Assembly (NCBI GenBank): GCA_024114885.1
Contig: CP099433.1
Coordinates: 1 to 64,000 of the forward strand
Source: Septoria linicola
Lineage: Eukaryota; Ascomycota; Dothideomycetes; Mycosphaerellales; Mycosphaerellaceae
DNA: 64,000 nucleotides
Reading direction: 5' to 3'
In this document: in pieces, positions 13,763 to 23,674 of the stretch
Layout: each line of letters starts with the position of its first letter
Position numbering within the stretch: the stretch's first letter is position 1
The notes under the pieces: generated by a model
Told to the model about the DNA's origin: nothing
What the model saw: only the letters and a program-made list of their open reading frames with translations
The model's database searches: none
Made by a program: the position numbers and the translations under genes

Positions 13763-14724
13763 GAAACTTAGAGTCTAGCGTAGATTATACTAAAGTTTTA
13801 CTTAGACTTAATATAGAATAATATAACTTAAAAGTACTCTTCTCTATAATCTTATAGGTCTATTCTTATCTTATATTATCTTCGTAATTAATCTATAGAT
13901 ATATAGCTATAGATATAATCTAAACGCTAGAGCTACTTAGATTTAAGCTAATATAATCTAAGATATAGCTACTTAAGCTTAGCTAGTATATCTATTTCTA
14001 AGAAGTCTATTATAGTTCTACTAGATAGAAGCGTAGTATAAGTAAGCGTAGAGCTTTCTAAGCTATAAGAGCTTAAATTAGGACCTCTACTAGTATATCT
14101 ATAAAATACTTAATATACTTCGCTAGAGCTACTAATTATACTCGACTTCCTATATAGAGAGAGATAAAGTTATATAAACTTAAGAGTATATAGTATAGAG
14201 TAAGAATATATAGTATAAAGAAAGGATATATAGTATAGAGTAAGATATACTCTAAGAATATAGTCGAAAGCGTTAAGAGTATATAGAAGAAAGGTAGAAT
14301 AGAATAGAGTAGAGTAGAACGTATAAAGTAAAGTCGAAAAGAGTATATAGAAGAGAGGTAGAATAATTTAGAATAGAGTAGAAAGTAGAGAGTAAGGTAG
14401 GAAAGAGCGTATAAAGAAGAGGTAGAATAGAATAGAGTAGAATAGAACGTAGAGAGTAAGGTAGAAAAGAGTATATAAAGAAAAGATAGAATAGAGAAGA
14501 TAGAGTAGAATATATAGTATAAAGTAGGAAAGAGTAGGTAGAGGAGAAGTATAATAGTTTAGAGTAGAGTAGAATATAGAGTATAAAGTAGGAGAGAGCG
14601 CGTAGAGAAGAGGTAGAATAGAGAAAATAGAGTAGAATACTCGATTAGAAAGTACTTTAGTTAGAGTTTAGAGCTAACTATTATATCTTAAGAAAGAGCT
14701 TAGGAGTATAGTAGCTAGAGCGTA
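13763..14724 (+). repeat. About 960-bp direct repeat, copy 2, with internal minisatellite
   Basis: Second full copy of the repeat at 12,211-13,170, same order: unique head, purine-rich array (about 14,185-14,640), then the tail containing AAAGTACTTTAGTTAGAG. A third, shortened copy with the same array and tail follows at about 14,740-15,020. Confidence 0.8.
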
Positions 14725-14739
14725 GTATAGAGTAAGAAT

Positions 14740-15020
14740 ACGTTATATTAAATAAGACTATTAAGTATAAAGTAGAAGCGTATAGTATAGTCTAAGAGTA
14801 TATAGTATAGAGTAAGGATATATAGTATAAAGCGAGAGCGCGTAGTACGAAGTAAGATATACTATAAGAATATAGTCGAAGACGTTAAGAGTAATTAGAG
14901 AGAGATAGAATAGAGAAGATAGAATAGAATACTTAATTAAAAAGTATTTTCGTTAGATAATCTCTAAGACTATTATATCTTAAGAAAGAGCTTTAGAATA
15001 TAGTAGCTAGATATTTAGAT
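14740..15020 (+). repeat. Partial third copy of the direct repeat
   Basis: It holds the array-like AGTATAGAGTAAGGATATA units and the tail (AAGTATTTTCGTTAG, then TTAAGAAAGAGCTTTAGAA), but lacks the roughly 400-bp head. It abuts and slightly overlaps the LTR relic that follows. Confidence 0.65.
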
Positions 15021-15248
15021 ATAGTTATAGATATTTAAAATATCTATCTAAGACTTAGTAAGATATATATCTTACTTTTCTTTCTTCTTTTCTTAGATAA
15101 CTAACTTAATCTACTTTATATTAGTTTCTAGTATATTACTACTATACTATATATATAAGATAGTTTAAGATTAATCTTCTATTCTTCTTTACTATATTAT
15201 ATCTTTCTTAATACTATACTAGATTCTTTTACTCTCTCTTATTTAATA
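14990..15248 (-). mobile_element. Solo or truncated Ty1/copia LTR, inverted
   Basis: Reverse complement of the 277-bp LTR at 30,023-30,299 and 36,038-36,314. The run TAGTATATTACTACTATAC followed by AAGATAGTTTAAGATTAATC matches exactly inverted, and similarity continues to both ends with RIP-type and small indel differences. No copia coding sequence lies next to it, so it is a solo LTR or an end fragment of another insertion of the same family. Confidence 0.75.
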
Positions 15249-15880
15249 GGTTATAAGACTAGCCTTTTTATAATAAGTACTATTAGATATTACTAGATAC
15301 TATAGAGTAGAAGTATATTATATTCTATCTTAGATAGTAATCGAGAGGTCGTAAGTATATTAGAAGTAGTTATTAAGTAAGTTCTATAATAAGATCTTTA
15401 ATTTACTTTTAGAGATTAAGATAGCTTAATTACTTAAGCTATTCTTATATAGTCTAACTAGTATAATAGAGATCGTTCGATTCTTAATATTTTAAGAGTA
15501 TAGTTAGCTACTTATATATTAGTCGATTATTACTACTATACTATTAGTTCTTAAGAACTTTAGATAGACGAAATTTAGTAATAGTATAACTTAAGAAATT
15601 ATTAAGTTTCAAGTATAGCGCCTATACTAGCTTCGCTAAGCTATTAGAATTAGATAGAAGACTCGAGTTACTAACGACGAACATATAGAGTATACTATAG
15701 TTAACGCTAAAGGCTATTATAAGGTTACCTAATTTAGCTAGGATAGTAGTATTCTCGATAATATAGGCTATAGAGGAACGGCTAGACCGTCTCCTCTAAG
15801 GTCGAGTTTCGTCGAGGAGTTATATAGTTTCGAGCATAACGCCTACGCTAGCTTCGCTAAGCTGTTACGATTAGAAATAC
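15249..15880. other. RIP block edge with a 49-bp direct repeat
   Basis: Copies at 15,606-15,654 and 15,827-15,875 share the core CTAGCTTCGCTAAGCT. The inner copy is RIP-like (TATA where the outer copy has CATA, CTATTA where the outer has CTGTTA). The outer copy, next to the gene island, keeps CpA and TpG. RIP intensity falls off across these 250 bp. Confidence 0.6.
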
Positions 15881-15884
15881 TCTC

Positions 15885-16847
15885 ACTTTGGTAGTAGTGA
15901 CGATGATTCGGGCTTCTACGCGTGGCGTCGTAGTAGTATTACTCTCGATGTTCACGGGGTGGGTTTCGGCACTCGTTGTTAGTCGCTCGTTTAGTGAGCT
16001 TAGCCAAGGGAGTCATTGCAGGTGAGAGGCGCGTTCGACCAATCTTTCTTAGTGAGAGGGCCTGTAATGAACGCATCTGAGTGCAGGCCTAGTAGCGACA
16101 GCAATGCCGGGACGCTAGATCGGGAGTTGTCCTGTCTTCCGGCAGTTTCCGTGAGATTGGCCGCGTAACTCTAGCATCGTTTCTAGGGTCATGCTGCCTT
16201 GTGTCATAGCCCAAATGTGAAACAAGCTGTTCTGGTTTTGGATGTTTCCTCTCTCTAGTGTTGTGCGAACGCATCGCAGCGTCGTTATACATGAGCCTTG
16301 GGGTGCTTGAGGTGCTCACACGTGAGGTTCACGTAGTTGCGCATGTCTGTGACGTGCTGGTCTCTGTCCGCCCACGTAGCAACGTCCCCATCGAAGTTAG
16401 AATTCAGCTTGTTGAGGACTTCCTTCAAGTCGGCTATGCCGATCAGCTGGGGTCTTGATACGAGCTCCACGGATCTTCTGTCGTGCTGTCCCGGGCTTGC
16501 ACGCTCCAACGTGGTCATGCTGCAGCTGTCCAGCTGATACTCCTACGAGTCTCAGCCACAATGAGATGATTGTCGTGCAATGAGGCATACGGTGGGCCGA
16601 AGTAACAGCATAGCGGAGCGCAGTTGTGATAGTCCGTACTCTGCTCAGGTGGAAAGAAGAAACAAGCCGGGCAGAGCAGGGTAGACTAATGAAATTGGCA
16701 GCAGTCGAGCGAGGGACCGTTCTAGCAGATGTCCCAGCGTTGTCCATGAGCTACACTGTCCCTCTCGCGGCGGTGTCCGAAGGAAGGATGATCTCGACTC
16801 GCGTCTCTCCCGCAACAAAGGTGTGCTGAGCTGATATGCCCAGTGTG
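15885..16847. other. Island edge without a supported gene
   Basis: Dinucleotide content returns to normal (CA and TG frequent). Only short overlapping frames on both strands are present, none with a recognisable domain. Confidence 0.5.
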
Positions 16848-17378
16848 TTAGACGCGATGCATCACTCTAGGACGTCCAAAGGGTTGGGCAGGCGGTCCAG
16901 CTTGATCATGGAACAGGTTGAGATAGACGATGTGACTGGCAGAGGCGAGGATCAAAAGGTCGTTATTGAATGTCCGTCGATGTGTTGAAGGGATAGAGAG
17001 ATTAGCGTCCTTGGTGCTCGTTGCCTTGCGGACCAGACAGGTCACTGGAGGACAAGGTACAGCCAAAGTCCAGTGAATCCTAAGCCGCCGAGTTAGTGAC
17101 GACAGACAGCTGTAGAGCGAAAGGCAGGAAGAAGACCATAGCGGTATTGCGGAATCGCTCAGAACATTACGCTCCAGCTTCTTGCTTTCCTCGAGTTCAC
17201 TTGCGTTGTACAATCGTTCGACGCGTTGTAAGCAAGTCGAAGAGATGACCAAATTGAGAATGCTGCTTTCGGTTGTAGGGAGCGACGGTAATTGCGTAGA
17301 TCGACAAGTGAGGCATTTGATTTCCATGGCGACCAACGAACCCGGGTCGTCGATTGCTATTAGACAAGCAATGTGCAT
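16848..17378 (-). CDS. Hypothetical protein, 176 aa, tentative
   Basis: An ATG-initiated frame of 176 codons. The first 95 or so residues read like a soluble protein, with Leu/Ser-rich helical stretches (LQRVERLYNASELEESKKL). The rest is less convincing and may be intron or non-coding. The plus strand is also open over part of the same stretch (17,182-17,514), so direction is not certain. No family recognised. It could be one exon of a longer, degraded minus-strand gene reaching to about 18,060. Confidence 0.22.
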   Translation of the reverse strand: MHIACLIAIDDPGSLVAMEIKCLTCRSTQLPSLPTTESSILNLVISSTCLQRVERLYNASELEESKKLERNVLSDSAIPLWSSSCLSLYSCLSSLTRRLRIHWTLAVPCPPVTCLVRKATSTKDANLSIPSTHRRTFNNDLLILASASHIVYLNLFHDQAGPPAQPFGRPRVMHRV

Positions 17379-18432
17379 GGAAGCGTGTGCAATATCGCCC
17401 GAAGAGCTGTGCTGGCTCGGTTTGCATATGTCCGCCGCGCTGTCTCTGGATGTAGTCGTTCGGAGTAGCGCAAGGTCTCGGCGCGTCTCTGCGTCGAGCA
17501 GGTCACGAGATTAGTGTCGATCGTTGATCGCTCGTGGAGTAGACGACGGCGTCGAAGGGGCCGCTACTGCTAAGCTGGGCTTTCTAGTCGCGACCTTTAG
17601 CTGAGGGTGTTAGAACGGGCATTAGCTGTCGAACGGATATGTGGGGCACATCTCACCGTCCAGTGCAGCTCGTGGTGTAACTGTACATTCTTCGAGCACG
17701 AGTCGGTAAGCCGGCAGCGTCGAAACGGCAGCTGGCGCTGCGGGTGAGGCGTCAGCTTGAGACTGCTTGCTGAGTAGATGAAGATGATTCCGGGGAGGAC
17801 GAAGTCTCGGCACGTCCCTCAGTGATAAGCAGCTCGTGGTGCTGTATTGTTCGATGCGAGTGCGAGACCTGAATGCGTTACGGTGGCTGCTGTTCCTGAG
17901 CTGTGCGCTCTGGGTGGGGCATCTGGCTGAGTCGTCCTGCTGAGTCTGATTACTGGCGTGTTTGAGGCGGAATTCTCGCATCGATTCCGGCAGCGTGCGT
18001 GTTCTGCATCAATGTCAAGGCGGCATGGATTGTTAGAACAAATATGCCAGCCGAGACGCACCTTTCAGGCTCCATGAAGCGATTTCGGCGATGTCGTAGC
18101 GAATGATTCTGGTCCGGCTTCATCACGACCAGCTTCGGACCGCACGCGGTTAAGCGGGTGCACGAAGGATGTCTTTCAGGACGGGCGTAAGCCACGACAC
18201 TGCTGAACAGGAAGCGGCCTGGCAAGAAGGGAACTCCACCGTCGACTAATCCGTGTTGGACACAGACGTCTTGCAGACCGAAAGGACTGCATGGATATGA
18301 GACGTCGCGACTTGCATTCCTTCACCGGCGACGTTGCGGGACATGTGCCCTATCTGCCAATGATGGCACAACGTCTTGCAGAGGATCTGCATGGTTTGAA
18401 GGCATTGACAGGCGTATGTCGGATGGTGCTGT
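17379..18432. other. Gene-free or unresolved stretch
   Basis: Several short minus-strand frames (17,622-18,225) overlap in different phases, as a gene broken by introns or frameshifts might. None has a motif I can name. Confidence 0.4.
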
Positions 18433-18568
18433 GAGTGTGTGAGTGTGTGTGTATGTGTTTGTGCCGAGCAAAAGGAAAATAGAGAGAGAGGGAGGAAGAG
18501 GAAGAGAGAGGAAGAGGAAGAGAGAGGAAGAGGAAGAGGAAGAGAGAGAGAGAGAGAGAGAGAGAGCG
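18433..18568. repeat. Microsatellites: (TG)n then (GA/GGAAGA)n
   Basis: A TG-rich run at 18,430-18,463 is followed by an 88-bp purine array of AGAG and GGAAGAG units at 18,481-18,568. The Ser-Leu-rich frames read from its opposite strand are products of the repeat and not genes. Confidence 0.9.
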
Positions 18569-18872
18569 CGAGCAAGAGCAAGAGATGACTTCGTGTGTTG
18601 ACATGACGTGGCCGACTTCTGCGCCCGTGGTGGAAGGCACTATGCATTGCAGAGGGTAGGTGGTCCTATGGTTTGGCAAGTGTAAACGCCAAAATATGTA
18701 GTCGTTCTTGCATTTCAACTCGATGTGACGCGACGCGACGCGACGCGGGAACAATGCGGGGAGGCTTTATACTTCTCTCCCGCTACAACCGAGGACCATC
18801 GCGAGCTATCACTCTCGGCGATATGCCTTTGCAATTGATCCAGGTGGAACTTCCCCCATACAAACCTGAAGT

Positions 18873-19196
18873 ATGCCTCGTCCGTACGCCAGTCAGGCCG
18901 CACGGGCTGCGGCAATACATCAGCTCGACGCGTTCATCGAACGCTGTCAAGATGTCGAATGCATACTGCTCCGTGTTGACCGAGCTACAAGCACTGTCCG
19001 GCGAAAGACGAGAAGCGCAATCGATCCGCCCGTCGCTCGCTGGCAGCCCGACATGCAATGTGCGCTTCAGCTGCAAATCAAGGCCCCGGAGAAGCAATTG
19101 ACGCTGGCGCCGCTACAGCTGATCATCTCGCATGCAGAGGGGCAAGTTTCGCGAGAAAACAGTGGTGTCGTCACAGGGGAGTGCCTTTTTGAGTAG
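18873..19196 (+). CDS. Hypothetical protein, 107 aa, tentative
   Basis: An ATG-started frame with balanced composition (QAARAAAIHQLDAFIERCQD near the N-terminus, then a basic and hydrophobic middle). A second plus-strand frame (18,754-19,101) and a minus-strand frame also stay open here, so coding is unproven. No domain recognised. The stretch from 19,197 to 19,729 has no supported gene and would include the promoter of the next one. A short GACGC repeat precedes this at about 18,725-18,748. Confidence 0.22.
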   Translation: MPRPYASQAARAAAIHQLDAFIERCQDVECILLRVDRATSTVRRKTRSAIDPPVARWQPDMQCALQLQIKAPEKQLTLAPLQLIISHAEGQVSRENSGVVTGECLFE

Positions 19197-19729
19197 CAGG
19201 TTGAAAGAGAGATGATGAATGTGCCATGCGATGTGCTGGGCTCCAGTGTTCTAGAGTTGGTGTGTAGCTAGATGCTGCTGGAGGAGTGGTCATCTGTGAC
19301 ACTTACAGACACTTGTAGGCGGCAGGCAATCGTGCTGCGTGGACAGCAGAGGTGATAGAGGGAGATGGTCACTGATCCGGAAGTGTACGGCATTCTACAT
19401 TGACAGAGAAGCGCCACTGTCCCTTCAGCCATGAATCTACTCCCAGTCGAGACGTCTTTGGGGATCATGAACATGCCCAGCTTGTTGTCGATAGACAAGT
19501 CCAATGCGGAGGCCACGAATCGCAGCCTGTCAGTATGATCAGAGTGCTTGTACCAATTCCCTCGATGTCTCATGTGATGTCTCCCTAGTCTAACTCTGCA
19601 GCGCGCCCCACCCCACACTTCTTCCCGATGCGACCGCCCGACTAACTAACTTAACCGCAACTCGCTTTGGACTGCACGTCGACTACTCTCACCACCACAA
19701 CACCATCATCTGTATTGTTCAACGATGTG

Positions 19730-21016
19730 ATGGCGCTAGAGCTTCCTCACTCACCGCCGTCTACGCCGAAATTGTCGCCCGCGACAGCTCCTCCTGCGAC
19801 GCCCTCCCAAACGCCGCCGCTGCCAACTCCGCCGTCCGCTTCTCCGTCCGCCAGCGACTGCGCGTCATCTACTGCGGATCTCCTGGTCGAGCGACTCCGC
19901 CAGCGTGCGCGAGGTCACTACGAACGAGGCTCGGATGACGCCAGCGGAGTCCAAGTCTCGATCACGCCGACCGCGCTGAACGAGGCGCTGTCGCAGCTTG
20001 AGCAGCAGTATCCGGACGCGTGGCGATCCTTCCAGGCCAAGGAGCGCTTCTGCTACGACACCACATCTCACCTCCTGACGCTTCGGATGCCCACCAAAAT
20101 CCACGAAGCCATCATCGCGGCATTGAGGCGCATCATCGAGGGACACGTGGCGCGAGCTGTGCAGCACAATCCCGAAGCAGCCCGGATCTGGACGAGACAT
20201 GTCTTTTTTGCCGGCAGTGCAACTATCGCGCCCGCAGGAGCCCGCTCGCAGAGTCGGCAGTGTCCGGATGCCTCGTGGTGCTACCGTTCGGTCGTGCAGC
20301 CGCCATTCGTCCTCGAGGTCGCATGGAGTGAGACCAGCAAGCACGTTCACCACAAGTGTAGGCAGCTCATCCGAGACTCGCGCGGCCAAGTGCGCACCGC
20401 TCTCATTGTCAAGTGTGAGTATCAGATGAGCACGACACAAGTGCCCCGACCATCGATTTCGGTCTTCCGCTACCACCTGGATCTGGAGGATAACACCTTT
20501 GACGTCGTCTGCAATCCCAAATCTGTCAGCATGTCCCCCATCTGCCTCCGCCTGGCAGACTTCATTCCATACGCCATGACACTGGAATCCTCCCATCTTC
20601 AACAATTGTCAGATGCTATTGGCGATATCACCATCTCCGGTGAGAGTCTGGCCGCTGCAATCGAGGAAGCACACGAGCTGCAGGTCACCAATGATGTGAA
20701 TCATCCAAGCGAAGCAATGCGGGACGCGAGACCGAAAAAACGACAGCGCGACGCAGACGATAGCGAGACTGACGAATCTCATCCAGCGTCGAGAAGTGCT
20801 ACCACGAGCTTCGACGCTGCCACCGAAGATGCCGCCGATCCGTCATATCAGCCAGCGAAAGTACGACCGATAGCTGTTGCACCGCTCAGACGTAACCGTT
20901 CCAAGCGACTCAGGAGGCATATCAGGGACAGTGCTGAAGAGCAAGCAGAGGATGACCTGGTAGTAAGAGGGCAGTCACTTCCTGCCGCACCTTATCGCGC
21001 AGAGGAGCCAGTGTGA
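19730..21016 (+). CDS. Restriction-endonuclease-like (Uma2-type) fungal protein, 428 aa
   Basis: The first ATG of the frame is at 19,730; an upstream TTG is not a plausible fungal start. Residues 1-45 are Pro/Ser/Thr-rich and probably disordered. Residues about 90-280 form a globular domain with a PD-(D/E)XK-like core: PDASW (Asp180), then PPFVLEVAWSET (Glu196), then KCRQLI and SRGQV before a final strand. This matches the D...ExV...S pattern of Uma2-like restriction folds found in many uncharacterised fungal proteins, which often lack the classical catalytic Lys. The C-terminus (about 330-428) is charged and disordered, with a likely nuclear signal PKKRQR at 335-340 and another basic run near 388-398. 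Nuclear action is inferred, and DNA cleavage is not shown. It stands alone between two RIP blocks. It appears intronless and intact. Confidence 0.72.
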   Translation: MALELPHSPPSTPKLSPATAPPATPSQTPPLPTPPSASPSASDCASSTADLLVERLRQRARGHYERGSDDASGVQVSITPTALNEALSQLEQQYPDAWRSFQAKERFCYDTTSHLLTLRMPTKIHEAIIAALRRIIEGHVARAVQHNPEAARIWTRHVFFAGSATIAPAGARSQSRQCPDASWCYRSVVQPPFVLEVAWSETSKHVHHKCRQLIRDSRGQVRTALIVKCEYQMSTTQVPRPSISVFRYHLDLEDNTFDVVCNPKSVSMSPICLRLADFIPYAMTLESSHLQQLSDAIGDITISGESLAAAIEEAHELQVTNDVNHPSEAMRDARPKKRQRDADDSETDESHPASRSATTSFDAATEDAADPSYQPAKVRPIAVAPLRRNRSKRLRRHIRDSAEEQAEDDLVVRGQSLPAAPYRAEEPV

Positions 21017-21589
21017 CCAATCGGCGCTAGAGTCGGCAGAGAGAATCGTTGCTTCCTCGGCCAGTGCCACTGCGGCGGCAAAGCTCGAGGCATACAACTC
21101 TCTAGTGCTATAAAGAGCAGTCACACAAGGTGTTCGACATGCCCAGTGCTCTCCAGTCTCGGAAGTATGTTCTTCAAAGGCTTGTAAGGAACATTTCTAT
21201 CATCTCATTAAGTCGTCGTAGCCGAAAGACACGACACTCTAATGAAGGTAAGAAGAGGCGCGCGCGAGAAAGAACTACAAGCTTTCTATGGTCCCCTGTT
21301 CTCGTATAGGCACAGCAAGCACTGTTGTTCTTCATGAGGTTGCTTATTCCTCTACGCCACTTCTAGTTCCCGACTACACTCCTATCCAATTCGAGGTCGC
21401 GGCATGCGTCATGCTGTTGACTAAGCACCATGTTGAGATCCATCTACAGCATCTAGACTAGACTATTGTAGGGGTTCAGTTTTAACAAACAAAGAGCGAG
21501 AGCATTCATATACAGGAACAGATGGCATAGACACCTCAAAATATTGTATAATGTCCACTTAGTTGCCTAGGCTGAGCCAATTTAGGATA
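21017..21589. other. Intergenic, island edge
   Basis: Normal dinucleotide content fades after about 21,550 into RIP-type sequence. No coding signal; includes the 3' region of the preceding gene. Confidence 0.5.
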
Positions 21590-22109
21590 GCAGCCTACCT
21601 CCTAGAACGCGAATCGCCGTCAACGATAATAGAAAGGATTCGCGTAGATAGTACGAGGCTCTCCTAGAGCGAGAGTTACACTGTCTTATTACGGCGGACC
21701 TTACTACTCCGAGCAAGAAGAACCCGATAATACTAGTAGCAATATTATCGTCGTCGTTATTACCTAAGAGAACGATACTTCTACTCGCTAGGAAAAGTAC
21801 TAGTTAGACGAAAGGTACCTATATAATTCCTACTATAAATAGTAGCCTACGATTACGTTCTAGATAGGTAACCTAGCTTAGAATCGCCTAATTTAGATCG
21901 AGGTAATATATAATAAGCGCGATAATAGCTATAGTATAGTACTTAACTAGCGCTCTAGAAGACGAGTCGTATAGCTATAGAGGTTAAGCGACGCGAATAG
22001 TAGATAGCTAAGCGTAAGTAGAAGCGAAACTATCGATAGTAGTAGAAGTAGAAGAAGAGAGAGAATAAGTAGATAGGTAGGTAGCTTATAGAAGAAGGTA
22101 AGAGATAGC

Positions 22110-22140
<31 letters not shown>

Positions 22141-23521
22141 AGAAAGTAATAAAGAGAATATTAGTATATAGAATACGTAGTCTATAAAGCGAAACTCTAG
22201 AGAGTTAGTAGTAATACTTTATAAATAGAAGAAGTAGTCTTCTATAATAACTTCTCTTATCTCGTATATACTATCTAAATAGAGTTAGTTTATAGATAGT
22301 TTAATAATAGAAGATATAGTAGATAGGACCGATACTATAGATATAGTAGAGTCTATAAATACTCTAGTATATATAGATTCTAAAAGGAGAATAGACTCTA
22401 TAAATCGACTAAAACTTACTAACTTAGTAAATATATTAGAGCTACTAGAAACTATATATCTACTAAATACGATAGACTTAATAGATATAATATATATATA
22501 TTATACTAGATAGCTTCTCGAAACTAATTATACTTAGTAAAACTAACTAATATACTAGACTCTATATAAAAGATTATATAGTAATATATAGAACGCTCTT
22601 AACTATTATTAAGACTATTATAGAATCTAGTATAGAGAGTATATATCGTATATAAAATACCTATATACTAAGTATACTTAGTATAGGCTAGTATATTAAG
22701 ATAAGGTAATAAGACTAGTAGCTTTTCTTTACTTTAACTATTAACTCTATACTTATATAATTATTCTCTCTCTTCTATAAGTTTTATTCTAATATATTAG
22801 AGAGTTCTTAATTATCTTCTAATTTACTATAGGTTGATTAATATAGATATTATATAGAATAAATACTTATATAGTATAAGTATGTCTCTTATAATAATAA
22901 TTCTTTTTTATTATTATTTATAATTATTGTTAGCTTTACTTTTTCTCTAGTAGGAACTTATATAAGTAGAGTTATATCTTATAACTACTATACTTAGTTC
23001 CTATATATAAGTATTATATACTCTACTAGTATTTTACTTATTTTTCTTTTTCTAATATCTATTATAGAGTCTATATCTACTTAATTTCAGACCTCTACTC
23101 TTTAGCTACTAGGTAGTCTATATTTAAATTACTACTATAATAAAGATAATAAGTCTAATCTATACTAGTACTATATAGACTCTTCTATAACTTCTATCTC
23201 TAGTAAGTATTAAAGCTAGAAGATTTATAGTTAAATCTATTATACTTAGTATATCTATAACTTAACTAGTATATATTATCTCTAAGCTTTACTTACGTAC
23301 TCTATACTATCTTATACCTAGTAGGCGATATCTTAGATAGGTAATATAATAAGAATAATATAGATAATCTTTTTTTCTTCTATACTTAAGATAAGTTCTA
23401 AGCCTTTATCTTTAACTCTATTAGTAATAAATAGAATTATACGATTCTTATAACTATAGAGTACGAGCGTATCTAGTAACGCTACGACTAGACTACCTAG
23501 TAGTTTAATATAGAGTTAAAT
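21590..23521. other. RIP-degraded block upstream of the gypsy element
   Basis: TpA-rich and nearly free of CpA/TpG. It contains an array of GTA/TAG triplets at about 22,114-22,137, which may be a RIP-converted CAG-type repeat. A basic and purine-rich coding-like stretch lies near 21,950-22,200. No element identified. Confidence 0.5.
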
Positions 23522-23529
23522 ACTCTAGA

Positions 23530-23674
23530 TATTATAGTTTAATAGTATAGCTATTAGAACCTCTACGATTATTAGATAATAGGCCTTGTCTATAGAAAGG
23601 CTACTTACCTATAATAGAGTAATTAGAGAAACATAGTAGCTAGTAGATACTAATAGATAGCTATAGCGTTTATA
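23530..23674 (+). repeat. 5' LTR of Ty3/gypsy element, 145 bp
   Basis: Matches 29,836-29,980 at equal length. Both begin TATTATAG and end near TATA, consistent with original TG...CA ends converted by RIP. The 8 bases outside it (ACTCTAGA, 23,522-23,529) recur immediately outside the 3' LTR. Confidence 0.85.

Noticed and set aside
18246..18754. Minus-strand Ser/Leu-rich proteins
   Set aside because: They are translations of the GA and TG microsatellites.
19667..19729. Upstream extension of the restriction-fold gene from a TTG codon
   Set aside because: TTG is not a credible start in a filamentous fungus. The ATG at 19,730 leaves the domain whole.
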